A DNA stretch of 64,000 nucleotides from Ariolimax columbianus (Eukaryota; Mollusca; Gastropoda; Stylommatophora; Arionidae): contig JAVGWX010000007.1 of NCBI GenBank assembly GCA_036924085.1, positions 74,043,948 through 74,107,947 on the forward strand, written 5' to 3'. The notes under the pieces are model-generated. The model was given only the letters and a program-made list of their open reading frames with translations, searched no databases and was not told the DNA's origin. A program made the translations under genes and the position numbers. The stretch's first letter is position 1, and every line of letters begins with the position of its first letter. Positions 54,086 through 64,000 of the stretch are shown here, in pieces.

Positions 54086-54339
54086 TGTGATTGACCCTGA
54101 CGCAACGTCCTGGACAATATGGTGTGCTTGACCGGACTAGCGTCTCAGTTACCCACATATATTATCTTATATATCACTAACCTCTAGCTGATTGCTAGCA
54201 TAACCGGCACTTCTGAAATTATGCAATGATGTTTATAAATGAAAATAGTATTTGTTAGATCTACGTCAACAATAAAGTCACATATATTTTTGTATACCAT
54301 AACAAGCATTATTACATAGCACAAAAAATCGCTCACTTT

Positions 54340-54397
54340 CATCATTATCATCATTATTATCATCATCATCATCATCTTCATCATCATCATCATCATG
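54340..54397. repeat. ATC/ATT microsatellite, unit 3
   Basis: Copy of the triplet tract at 4914-4972, with no visible length change. Confidence 0.95.
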
Positions 54398-54409
54398 TTG
54401 CATGTCATT

Positions 54410-54615
54410 TGCAGAAAATCACTTTCACAACAACCGATCTGTAACTCGATCTCTAGCCAGAAGTATCGCCTCTATCGTTGTAATCGTCAGGACCTCCGTG
54501 ATGTCTTGTTTCCATCTTTTCATCGGTCTGCTTCAGCCCCGCTTTCCAAGCACCAAACCCTCCTGTATCGTTCTTTCTAGGTCAGTATGGCGTTTGATGT
54601 GGTCAAACTATTATA
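54410..54615 (-). mobile_element. RTE-type LINE C-terminal fragment, unit 3
   Basis: Copy of 4985-5190; one private change on the plus strand (CACCAAACCC in place of CACCACACCC). Confidence 0.65.
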
Positions 54616-54619
54616 CAGC

Positions 54620-55195
54620 AAAGCAAGCTGTCATTTTCACAGACGACCTAGCAGTGTAATGGCCCTCAAGAGCCCAGTGCTTAAAAAAAAAGCAGTCCAA
54701 TGGACACCAGCCCACTGAGGCATTCCAGGCAACGGGGAGGCGGACAGGCTCGCCAGAGAGCAAGGAATGCTGCAGCAGAGTGATACATAAATCACATACA
54801 ATGAAACTAAAGCATTCATCAGGACAACGTACAGTGCAAAATGGAAAATAGGATCACATTTGCCACATAGAAAACTATGCCTACCATCAACTCTCCAGTC
54901 GAGACCAGGTGATCATTTTCCGGCTACGCACATGTCACAACAGACTCAGATGCCATCTGTACAACAAGTTCAAGATTGGCACTACAGAGATTTGTGCCTG
55001 CGGCACAGCCCCCATGAAGGCATAATATATTTTGCAGTTCTGTCCGCTGAATACCGACAAAAGAAGTAACAATTGACAACAGCCAGTGTCCTTCCACGAA
55101 AAGCTGTACGGAAGCGTACAGAGCCTTGAGTCGACTGCTGCCTTCGGTAAAATCATTGAAGCTGAGGTCTGAAGACGAACGAAGAAGCAGAAGAA
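54620..55195 (+). mobile_element. I/Nimb-like LINE RNase H fragment, unit 3
   Basis: Copy of 5195-5762, with the 9-bp segment and the one-base difference as in unit 2. A private change creates GAATACCG in place of GTATACCG near 55050. Confidence 0.75.
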
Positions 55196-55290
55196 ACTAT
55201 TTTAGCTTTCGAGACAAGATGTTGTTTACTAACCAATTTTGCTTGAAATTAAGTAGGATCTGTAGTATATACATATATCTTTATCTATAT

Positions 55291-55533
55291 CTCAAGCAGA
55301 TGTGGATATATTGAGATCGGATTTAGATAACATTCGAGAGTGGTTTGTAGGTTCGCAAATGGAGTTTAATGTAGATAAATGTACAGTCATCCACATGGGA
55401 AGATCCAATATGAAACAATAAGAATAAATTGGATGGGCATAGCTTTTAGAGCAAGGTGATGAAATGAAACTGTATGTATACAGATTCTGCAGAGTCTTCT
55501 AAACCAGTTTAAGGACGTTAAGCTAAGTTAAGG
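55291..55533 (+). mobile_element. CR1-like LINE fragment with internal deletion, unit 3
   Basis: Copy of 5858-6100 with the same internal deletion, showing that the deletion predates the tandem duplication. Confidence 0.75.
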
Positions 55534-55537
55534 ATAT

Positions 55538-55911
55538 CTGTATTTTTCCTTTTTGCTATCCATTGTATTTTGAGCACTTTTCTATAGTCCTTTAGTTAAA
55601 AAGATGCAATCCTCTTCTTAAGTGTTTGTGTGGGGGTCCACGTTTCACATCCGTATGTCTTCATCGGTATAATGCAAGTTCACAGAATAGTTATTTTCAT
55701 TTTATTAATGTTCTGTCATCAGTTTCTCATTTTATTGAACCTCTGCATTGCCGTAGCCATTGGCGCTTATAACTGAGCCGAGGTACTCAAAGCTTGTGAC
55801 TTAAAGCTTGTGACTTTCTCAATTATCTGTTGTTCTAAAAAAAAATTTAGGTTTGGTCTTTGCCTTGCCTGTGATCGTTATCTTGGTTGTACTTTAAATT
55901 CAGGTATAGAT
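55538..55911 (-). mobile_element. RTE-type LINE RT fragment, unit 3
   Basis: Copy of 6106-6478. Private changes around the A-run near 55840 alter the upstream frame. Confidence 0.65.
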
Positions 55912-56762
55912 TTTGGACTTCGTTGAGTTGTGTTTACGCTCATCAGTACTTTTATATTTCGCTAGTTGTTAGACCCAACGGACTAGATCGCATGTGGACA
56001 CAGTCCTGGTGTGAACAGACTATCTACAATGCAGTTAGTAAACTAGCCTTATCTTGTAAAGCGAGCTATGCAAGTTTGCATTCCATTTCCAACAATATAT
56101 CTCTGCAAATATGGATTTTCGACATTTGTAGCAAAAAAGAAAAACAAATCGAAACCGATTAGATGTCTAACATGGCAAACGTGTGGTTTGTACAACACAA
56201 CGGTTGAATCCTCTTCGAGAAAGAGAAACAACAAGCCTTCACGCGGTCAGCATTTCTTGATCTTTGTGACCCGTTCCTCAGCCTTGCATATATACGCAGC
56301 ACGTTCATTCAAAAAATAATGAAATTAACTTTCTTCTATTTTAAATGTATTGTGTTTCTATTGAAATTGTTAAGAAAGACACATATATCACATGTACTTT
56401 TGTGTTGTTTTTTTAAAACTATTTCTATATAACTGGTTCTTTGCTATTGTATTTTATGTATTTAAAAACATTATTCCGAGAAGGGGTACGTGACATACAC
56501 TTGACAAGGAAGACCATAGAACACAAATAGCTAACAATTTTCCCTTAGACGATTAACAAAAACCTGTCTTGACATAGTCGCCATCACGGCCTGCGATGGG
56601 CATCAGAACATGACACAAACGTTGAGTTACAGGAACAATTTGTATCTACAGTTAACATCATTTGCTGAATAGGAACGATCATCAATGGGCAGAAGCGTGC
56701 GGTGAACACCTTTCATTTTTGGGCTAAAGAGAAATACTCTCCATTTAATGTACAATATGTAA
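55912..56762. other. Unrecognised AT-rich segment, unit 3
   Basis: Copy of 6479-7327 with a small private indel in a T-run near 56406. Nothing recognised. Confidence 0.5.
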
Positions 56763-57077
56763 CTACGTTAACGTCTTTATACGGGTTGAGAAGACTACCT
56801 CTTTATACTGGTTTAGAAGACTGAAACTTTATACTGGTTTAGAAGACTGTGTCTTTATATTGGTTTATAAGACGATGTCTTTATAATGGTTTAGAAGACG
56901 ATGTCTTTATACTGCCTTAGAATGACTATATCTTTATACTGGTTTAGAAGACTACGTGTTTATACTGGCTTAGAAAACTATGCAGAGTCTGTAACCAACC
57001 AGTTTCATTTACATTTCCTAGCTCTAAAAGCTATGTGCATCCAATCTATTCTTAAATGCTTTAATTGTTCCAGCCTA
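56763..57077 (-). mobile_element. CR1-like LINE 3' end with 26-bp tandem repeat, unit 3
   Basis: Copy of 7328-7615 with the same additional 26-bp unit as unit 2. Confidence 0.75.
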
Positions 57078-57262
57078 AAACTACTTCATATGGCAATACA
57101 TTCTAAGCATTCACCACTGTACAGCTTATGTAGCTTACCAGTGACACTTTTACCGGTACAGTTCTCGCAGCTTAGCTCACTTTAACTTCAACCGATGCAC
57201 AAAATTGAGAAATGAAATAAAGAAATAAATTTATTCTACAGGGGAATGCCGCAATTGTGGAA

Positions 57263-57320
57263 GGGGGGGGGGGGGGGTGGTGGTGGTGGTGAGTGGTGTG
57301 GTGAGGAGGGGGGGGGGGGC
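57263..57320 (+). repeat. G-rich tract with GGT triplets, unit 3
   Basis: Copy of the tract at 7802 with runs of 15 G and 12 G. Together the three units show high length instability here. Confidence 0.8.
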
Positions 57321-57400
57321 GGTCCGCAAATCGCCGGAATATCGTCGAGTATTGTAACGCAAATTGAGAATCAGATTGTGAAGAATACTACTGCTGTTTA

Positions 57401-60400
57401 TTCTTCTTCTTCTTCTTCTTCTTCATCAACCTCTATTTTTTCGAAAAAAGCAGCGGTCATCCTAAGGCTGTCGACACTGCCATAGAGCATGTCTAGTGTT
57501 TGTCACTGGTGATGGCCACATGTGCTTTCTCTGGTCCTCGTATGTCGGCAGTTTTGCAGCATGTGTTCAGCGGTCATTTTCCCGGTGCCACAAGTGCATT
57601 CTTCAGTGCCCCCTATCTTCAGTTTATTGAAAAGGTGGTACCTTAGTCTGTTGTGGCCTGTGCGGAGTCTGAAGACCACGACCTGCTCTCTTCTGTCCAA
57701 CTGGTAATAAGCATCGTTTTTTGTGTAGCCAGTATGTTCTGTTTCCCATTTGGCCATGTGTCTGGCTCTAATAAGCCTTTTGGACTCTTCGTAGGTCAAA
57801 CTAGAATCTGGTTGTGGTAGTCTTGCACCTTCTTTTGCCAGTCTGTCTGCCTCCTCGTTGCCTTGGAAGTTACAGTGGGATGGAACCCACTGTACCACTA
57901 CACTTTTTGGTGCGGACTGCTGGCATAGTTGACAGAGTACTGCTCTTAAATCATTTAGTTCAGTATTTTTCTACTTTTTAGTGCTGTGACTACGGCCAGG
58001 GCATCTGTAAACAGGACTATCTGCCTTTCATTTCGTTTGCCTGTCAGCATTGCTTCTGCTGCATCCCTCAGTGCCTCTGCCTCCGCTCTGAAATAACATG
58101 AGTATTTTCCAGTTGCCACTGACAGTGTTATTTTTTTACCATTTGGTAGGCTCAGGAATACCTCAGGTTACAGACCCGTCGGTGTATGCATGGGTCCAGT
58201 CCATGCTTGGGTAGTTTTTCGTTATGTACCTCAGGGTTATGTCTCTTCTTTCTGTTTCAGTCTGGCTGTTCTTGTTTCAAATACCTGGTATATTTTCTAC
58301 CACCTCCGGAATGATATGCTGCTTCCAGGTAGGTTTTGCGTACAGAAGGGATGGGCTTTGGTGTTAATGTGTTCATAGTGTCTTCGCTCATCTTTGCTTT
58401 GGCTATTTCTGCAAAGTTTCTCGGCTTTAGTTTCCCATTTCCAAATCTATTTAGTCTCTGATGCATTGGGTGGTCTGTCAGTCTTCTGCGTTTCTCTGCT
58501 TGCTGCTGGGCTCTGCAGTCTCTTCTGTCGGTCATGGATTGCAGATTTCTAATCTTTTCCAGTTCTACAATTGGCGTTGACTTCATGCCTGCTGTTATAA
58601 CTCTCATGGCTTGGTTTTGAAGTTTGCTAATTTTATCAAAGTTAGCCTTTGCTGCTGTTGCCCATACCGCAATGTCATACTTGAGAACTGGTCTCACTCT
58701 TCCAGTGTACAGTTTCGTCTGTTCCCCAGCTTGTGCCAGCAAGTTTCCTAATGATTGCCAATCTTTGTCTGGCTCTCATTCGGTTTTTCTCGATCTGACT
58801 TTTCCATGTCATGCACCGATCAAATGTGACTCCCAGGTAGTTTTGGTTGCCGTTTGTCCGCAGATATTTGCCGTTAAGACTTATTTTGGTGTTCTGGGGT
58901 TTGTTTGAAAGCGAGAATATCGTACATGTTTTTTCCTCATTTATTTTGACCAGCCATGAGTTCGCCCACTCCTCCAACGATGTTAGGGCCTGCTGCATCC
59001 GATTGCTTGCTATGGTGAGATTTTTTTCAGACGTCCACATAGCCAGATCGTCTGCAAACATGGAGCTGTGGACTCTTCTTGGTAGATTTTCTGTGATGTT
59101 GTTTATATACACCAGGAAAGGTGTTGGTGACAGTACTCCCCTTTGGTGTATTCTCTGCTCAAGTGTCACCTTTTTGCTCATCTGCTATTGTACTTGAACT
59201 ATGGTTTTCGAGGTAGTCGTTGATCCATCTGTACGTTTTCCCACAAACTTCACTTCTTCGTAGCTTGACTTTAAGTCCCTTTATCCACACCTTGTCAAAT
59301 GCCTTCTCTAAATTCACCCAAATCGCTACTGTGTGGTTTTCTCCTGGTACGCATCATCTATTAACTGGGCTATGAGAGTGATCTGGTCCTCAGTGGATCT
59401 GTGCTGTCTAAAGCCTGCTTGCTGTGGAATTAGTATGTGTTTTTCTTCCAGATGCCACATCAGTCTGGTGTTTATCATACGTTCCATCAGTTTACCTACA
59501 CAGCTCAGTAGACTGATAGGTCTGTATCCATTAGGATCTGTTCTATCTTTTTCTTTCTTTGGTACTGGTATAAGTACAGCGTCTTTTCATGTCTGAGGTA
59601 CAATTCCCCTTTTCCAGCTTTGGTTCAGGACTGATAGTAACTTCCTCTTTGCTGTTTGGCCCAACTTCATCAGCAATTCGTGTTACCCCATCTTTTCCGG
59701 GCGATTTCTGTTTCTTTAGAGTTCTCATGGCCTCTTCCTTTTCATTCATTGTTAGTATTGCCATCATGTGCTCCTCTGGTGCCATATCTATGTAGTCGTG
59801 GCTCTTTTGTTCTTCACTATTGTCTGTGAGCCTGTCTGTAAGGACATCAATGTAGTTTGCTCTGGCATAGTGTTCGTTCTATAAAGGCGTTTGCTGCTTT
59901 TTTTTTCCAGTAAGCATGTTGTTGTCTCCATGCTTGATGGTAATTTGTTCATTTGATGGTGTTTCGTCATTCATGGCTCTGACTAACTTCCATAGTTTGT
60001 TCTCTTCTTTATCTAAATTGAGGCTTTCTGTTTTATTTTTCCAGCTGTCTCTTGTTATATGGTTTAGTGTTCTTTTGTATTTCGCCGTGATAGCCTTGAG
60101 GGCGATATTTGCCTCCATAGATTGTTCTCTCTCTGCCATGTTCCTAGCATTTGAGACTTCGTCTTCCGCTTTCTAAAATGCATCATTCCAATATGGCTTG
60201 TAGTTTTTCCTTGCCCCTCTTGGGATGGTTTCGGTGGCTGCTTGCATTATTGCTTTGCTTAGGCTTTCCACCATAGGTTTTATATTGTTATTCCATGTGT
60301 TGATGGTTTCACATAGCCGATCTGTCAGAATTGCAAATCTGTCCCAGTCGGCTCGTTTATAGTTCCAACGTAGGAGCGCTTTTATTTCCTGTGGGCCTAC

Positions 60401-61034
60401 TTCCAAATCAATTTCTAGCCTAATTGGCCTTTTGTCGCTACCTGCCAATTGTTTGAGCGACCTGGCCGTCTATGTGGTGAATATCAACCGTGTAAAAGGC
60501 CAAGTCTAGAGTAGAGGTGGTATGCCATGTTCTAGAATAGAAGATAGGGCTGTCCTCCAGCCTATTGAAAAGATAGAGATTTGTGTCTATCTCCCAGTCT
60601 TCCACTTCATCGCCTCTTTTGTCTGTGTCCGAATATCCCCATCTCTCCGAGTGGCTGTTGAAGTCTCCAACTACTAGGCAGCTGGAGTTCTTGATTTCCA
60701 TACTCGAGAGCGACAGGTCTTTGTTGGGTGGTCCATACAGGTTGAAGATGCGGATCTTCGTTTCTTGTGTCATTATGTCGAGTCCTACAACTTCTGCTTG
60801 TCCAGTGTGATTGACAGCTACCGCGCTCCTCGGTATGCAGTTATGTGTTAGTATCAGAACCCTTCCTTTGTCAAGACTGTAACATGCTAAAGCAACTGCG
60901 TTGTGAATACTGACCCACTGAGATGAACCCACACATACACACTTTTGTGAGAGTCTTGAAGAACTCCCCACCACAGTAGACTTTGTCCATAGAACTGGCC
61001 TTTACGTGTAGACTTAATACAATTGTCGGTGAGC
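57401..61034 (-). mobile_element. I/Nimb-like LINE with RNase H, unit 3
   Basis: Copy of 7936-11578. Endonuclease 60438-60974, linker 59879-60448, RT fingers 59543-59785, palm with FADD 58675-59181, thumb 58257-58742, RNase H and Cys tail 57503-57898. GAA tail 57401-57424, the shortest of the three. Private changes include AVWVN to AIWVN next to the mutated motif A. Confidence 0.9.
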
Positions 61035-61035
61035 C

Positions 61036-61218
61036 AGAAAAAGAAGGAAAAGAAGAAGAAAGAGAAGAAGAAGTAAAGAATGAAGAAGAAAATCGAGAAG
61101 AAGGAGTAGAAGAAGAAGAGGAATAAGAATAAGAAGAAGAAAAAGAAGAAGAAGAAAAAGAAGAAGAAGAAGAAGAAGAGAAAGAAGAAAAAAAAGAAGA
61201 GAAAGAAAAAGAAGATAA
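61036..61218 (+). repeat. Purine-only GAA-rich tract, unit 3
   Basis: Copy of 11583-11764, similar in length to unit 1. Confidence 0.92.
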
Positions 61219-62287
61219 ACATGAGTAAATAGTTCTACCTGATTTTTCCCGAAGAAGATTTTAATGTTTAAATGAAGTATATCGTTAAAAAGCAACTAAT
61301 CTGATTGGCAAACATCAGGCCAGTCTCTAAACCCTGATCTATGGGTGAGAGAGCTAGAGTGTGTACGCCAAACACGCCAGGAGGTTGAATCCTTTCTACA
61401 TGACACATACTCCAATTTGGCTACAAGACCACATCACAAATAACCATACTCTTTTCATTACTACTACACTATTCATACACTTTTGTAGAAAGTTAAAGTG
61501 AGATAGACTGGCCAAGTTTCTCGAATGTCAAGTGAAAGGTTCCAAAAGAAACTTCTGTTTAGCGAGCTTAGCGCAAGTAAGGCGATCACCTGGACGTCAC
61601 TAAAAGCGATTCAGTGAATCCTGGAAGTAAATCGTTTAGCCTGAAAAAGGCGAGGCCAAAAAGAGCCTTGCATGCAGTTAGCGAGAGTCGACGGGCGATC
61701 AGGTGGAAGTATAGAGTAGAGAGAAAACCAGCACCAGCTGGTGTTGGCTTAATCTGTCATGCACGTATCCGCCCAAAGACTTGAGGGCGCAGTATGACAC
61801 ATGATGATGTTGGTTATTCTCATCGACGGCGATAAGCCCATTATTATTGTCATGATCATATTTCTTCAAAATCAAGTAAATACCGGATCAAGATGGTGAG
61901 CAGCGCATGAGCTGCAGCGGTCAGCGAGCCATAGCTGACTGATAGCGTTAGGGCTAGCGAACCGGAGCTGCCAATGCCGTTCTACACGTCCGCGCAGTAT
62001 TCTAGAAAACAGGCTGCAACAGAGCAGACTGGCTAAGGAGAAGGGTTCGAAGAGGGAATGCTAACTCAGTACTCAAATAATGCTTACTGAAGTCGGATGT
62101 GTTGGACCGAAAGGTGCAAATATCGACATAACGCATTCCGTTCTCTGGACTGCGTTCTGCTATTTAGGCCCGTGTCAGGGTTTGGTAGCGGGAGATGGAG
62201 AACAAACGAAGCCAAGCCAAGACAAGTAAATACATTTAATATTCATCAGTTCGTTGGCGTCTCAGTCACTGATCATCATGCGCCTGG
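61219..62287. other. Unrecognised GC-richer segment, unit 3
   Basis: Copy of 11765-12834. The palindrome at 61728-61747 carries the same single mismatch as unit 2. Confidence 0.4.
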
Positions 62288-62583
62288 CGCCCTGGCGAAG
62301 TTTGCCCAGCTCTGTCTCCCGTATTTCGACACAGTCTGCTATGGCTGCAAACGCCGGTACGTGAGTGGCAGTCCCTGTCGCAGATCGTACAACGGGGCTG
62401 AGGAGACTGACATGCCGGGGTGTTCCCCGATCTTTTCTCTGGATCCAGATGGCCTCTACAAGCGTCGGCAACTACTGTGCACCTCCCAACTGACTGTCTG
62501 CAATCGACTCAATCCTGAGCTTTCGGCTTGGATGTCGCATGACGTCATATCCATCTTGTATACGTCCTTGAATCGCTGTGTGG
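62288..62583 (-). mobile_element. RTE-type LINE C-terminus with zinc finger, unit 3
   Basis: Copy of 12835-13130. The finger reads GVCSHSRLC. The same base change removes a plus-strand stop and opens a 163-codon antisense frame (62097-62588), which is a shadow of this remnant. Confidence 0.7.
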
Positions 62584-62642
62584 GGTAGTCGATTCCTTTA
62601 GCTGCAGTGATCAGTTGTCCATAAAATATATCCTATAACAGC

Positions 62643-64000
62643 CTTTACAATGTATGTAAATATACACTCGCGAGCATACGACTACTCTAAGACAGATGTA
62701 CAGAAGATGAAAGATACAGACAGCCACATAAACTGGAAAGATATTGTCAGAGGTACAGACGTTGAACAAGAGGCAGAGTGTTTCAAAACACTTTTAGAAC
62801 AACTAAAAGTCGAATATGTTCCATGTATGGAGGTAAACACCAATCATAAGAAGTGGATTACTAGATTTGTAGCTAAATGTACAAGAGCTTAAAATAAAGC
62901 CTGGACAATGTATTTAAAGGCAAGTAAATCAAAAAAGATATATTAAAAATATTTGGACAAGCAAAACATAGCTCAGAAAGTAAATAAAGCAGCAAAAATA
63001 GACTTTGAAAAAAACTTACTAATAGGATCAAGACTGATGGTGAAAGCTTCTTTTCTAATGTTAGAAATAAATAAAGAACTAAAAACAAGGTAGGCTTTCT
63101 CATAGACAGTACAGTGACAATAAGCAGAGAAAATAGGGAGATAGCTAATCTAATAAATCAATACGTTGGCACAGTCTATACAAAAGAACACTCCTCCAAG
63201 ATACCAGAGCCTATACATATTTTCAAATGTCAAATGGATATAGTGCGATTAAAGTCATTCTGTATTACGGAGGAAATGGTTCTAAAAAGATTGGAAGGAT
63301 TAAAAGTGGATAAATGTACAGATCAAGATGGTATCCATTCATCAATGCTATTTGAAGTATAGACTAACTAGTTAAACCATTGGCTATATTATTTTCTCAA
63401 TCACTTGCAAAATGGATTGTTCCAAGAGATTGGAAAGATGCAGGAGTGATTCCCTTATTCAAAAGAGGAAAGAAATCAGATCCAGCTAATTAAGTAAGTT
63501 TAATGTGCATAGTCTGTAAATTGTTAGAGTCAATAATGAAAGAAAACATTGTAATGCATCTAGACAGGTTAAATCTAATCAGAAATAGTCAGCATGGGTT
63601 TACTAGAGGGAGACCGTGCTTAACAAATCTATTGGAGTGCATGGAGATGATTACTAAAATCATAGATAAGGGAGAACCAGTGGATGTTATTTATCTAGAT
63701 TTTACAAAGGCTTTTGATATAGTACCTCATCAACGATTATTTAAAAAGTTAAAATCACATGGGATAGATGGGCAGGTTGCCGATTGGATTGAAAGTTGGT
63801 TAACGGGAAGAAGACAGCGATTGGCATAAATAAGGAGTACTCTGAGTGGTGTGAAGTAAAAAATGGAACAAAATTACAGAATTGCGAGAACAATAATAGA
63901 ATGATAGATAACGAAAGAGACATAGGGGTAATAATAGAGCATACAGGTAAGGTGAGTGAGCAAGTCCAGGTAGCAGTGAATAAGTCAAATGCAACGTTAG
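62643..64000 (+). mobile_element. CR1-like LINE, unit 3 (cut by window end)
   Basis: Copy of 13190-15137, truncated by the window inside the KVSEQVQVAVNKSN stretch. A private base change near 63503 creates an upstream Met so that the finger/palm frame (63503-63829) opens six codons earlier. The palm deletion is shared. Confidence 0.88.

Larger units (their letters stand above)
49425..64000. repeat. Tandem ~22-kb repeat, unit 3 (truncated by window end)
   Basis: Third copy, collinear with units 1 and 2 and cut by the window edge inside the CR1-like LINE at a point equivalent to unit-1 position 14548. It has the full-length 55-bp monomer series like unit 1, and like unit 2 it has the 9-bp segment near 55115 and the additional 26-bp minisatellite copy near 56800. 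Whether the Tx1-like LINE is present in this unit cannot be seen because its target site lies beyond the window. Confidence 0.93.

Noticed and set aside
62097..62588. 163-codon plus-strand ORF in unit 3
   Set aside because: It is open only because one base change removes a stop present in units 1 and 2, and it lies antisense to a recognisable LINE C-terminus with a zinc finger.

Overview
This is animal nuclear DNA, intron/repeat-type sequence with no prokaryotic operons, no rRNA and no intact host protein-coding gene that I can recognise. The repeat content (CR1-type, RTE-type, I/Nimb-type with RNase H, and Tx1-like LINEs, a tRNA-derived SINE, GAA/ATC microsatellites) points to an invertebrate, most likely a lophotrochozoan such as a mollusc; that assignment is an inference and is weak.

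The dominant structure is a head-to-tail tandem repeat of a unit of about 22 kb. Unit 1 is 1-27590, unit 2 is 27591-49424, and unit 3 starts at 49425 and runs off the end of the window at a point equivalent to unit-1 position 14548. By eye the copies differ by around 1 percent plus a set of discrete indels (not computed). Each unit has two parts: a block of diverged 55-bp satellite monomers (about 5.5-6 kb, continuous across unit junctions) and a block of about 16 kb made mostly of broken non-LTR retrotransposons in both orientations.

Layout of one unit, in unit-1 coordinates: satellite with an inserted tRNA-derived SINE and a tiny LINE 3' tip (1-2440); a candidate spliced exon with a 44-codon ORF (2521-2698); LINE 3' fragments (2754-3408); unrecognised sequence (3409-4400); more LINE scraps of four kinds (4400-7615); a G-rich tract; a long, frameshifted I/Nimb-like LINE on the minus strand with endonuclease, RT and RNase H in order (7936-11578); a pure purine tract; a GC-richer unrecognised segment with a palindrome; an RTE-type LINE C-terminus with a zinc finger (minus strand); a CR1-like LINE missing its RT active site (13190-15137); a second I/Nimb-like copy with RT fused to RNase H by deletion (15300-15868); unrecognised DNA (15869-17811); then, in unit 1 only, a full-length Tx1-like LINE (17829-23478) with both ORFs open; unrecognised flank (23496-24280); and satellite again (24281 onward).

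The most informative locus is the Tx1-like LINE. It sits between perfect 17-bp target-site duplications (17812-17828 and 23479-23495), and unit 2 preserves the uninterrupted target as a single copy at 45119-45135. The LINE therefore inserted after the tandem duplication, and its two intact ORFs suggest it is recent and possibly still competent. Everything else that looks like a gene in the window is decayed mobile DNA. Any role as a small-RNA (piRNA-type) source locus is a hypothesis from architecture only.
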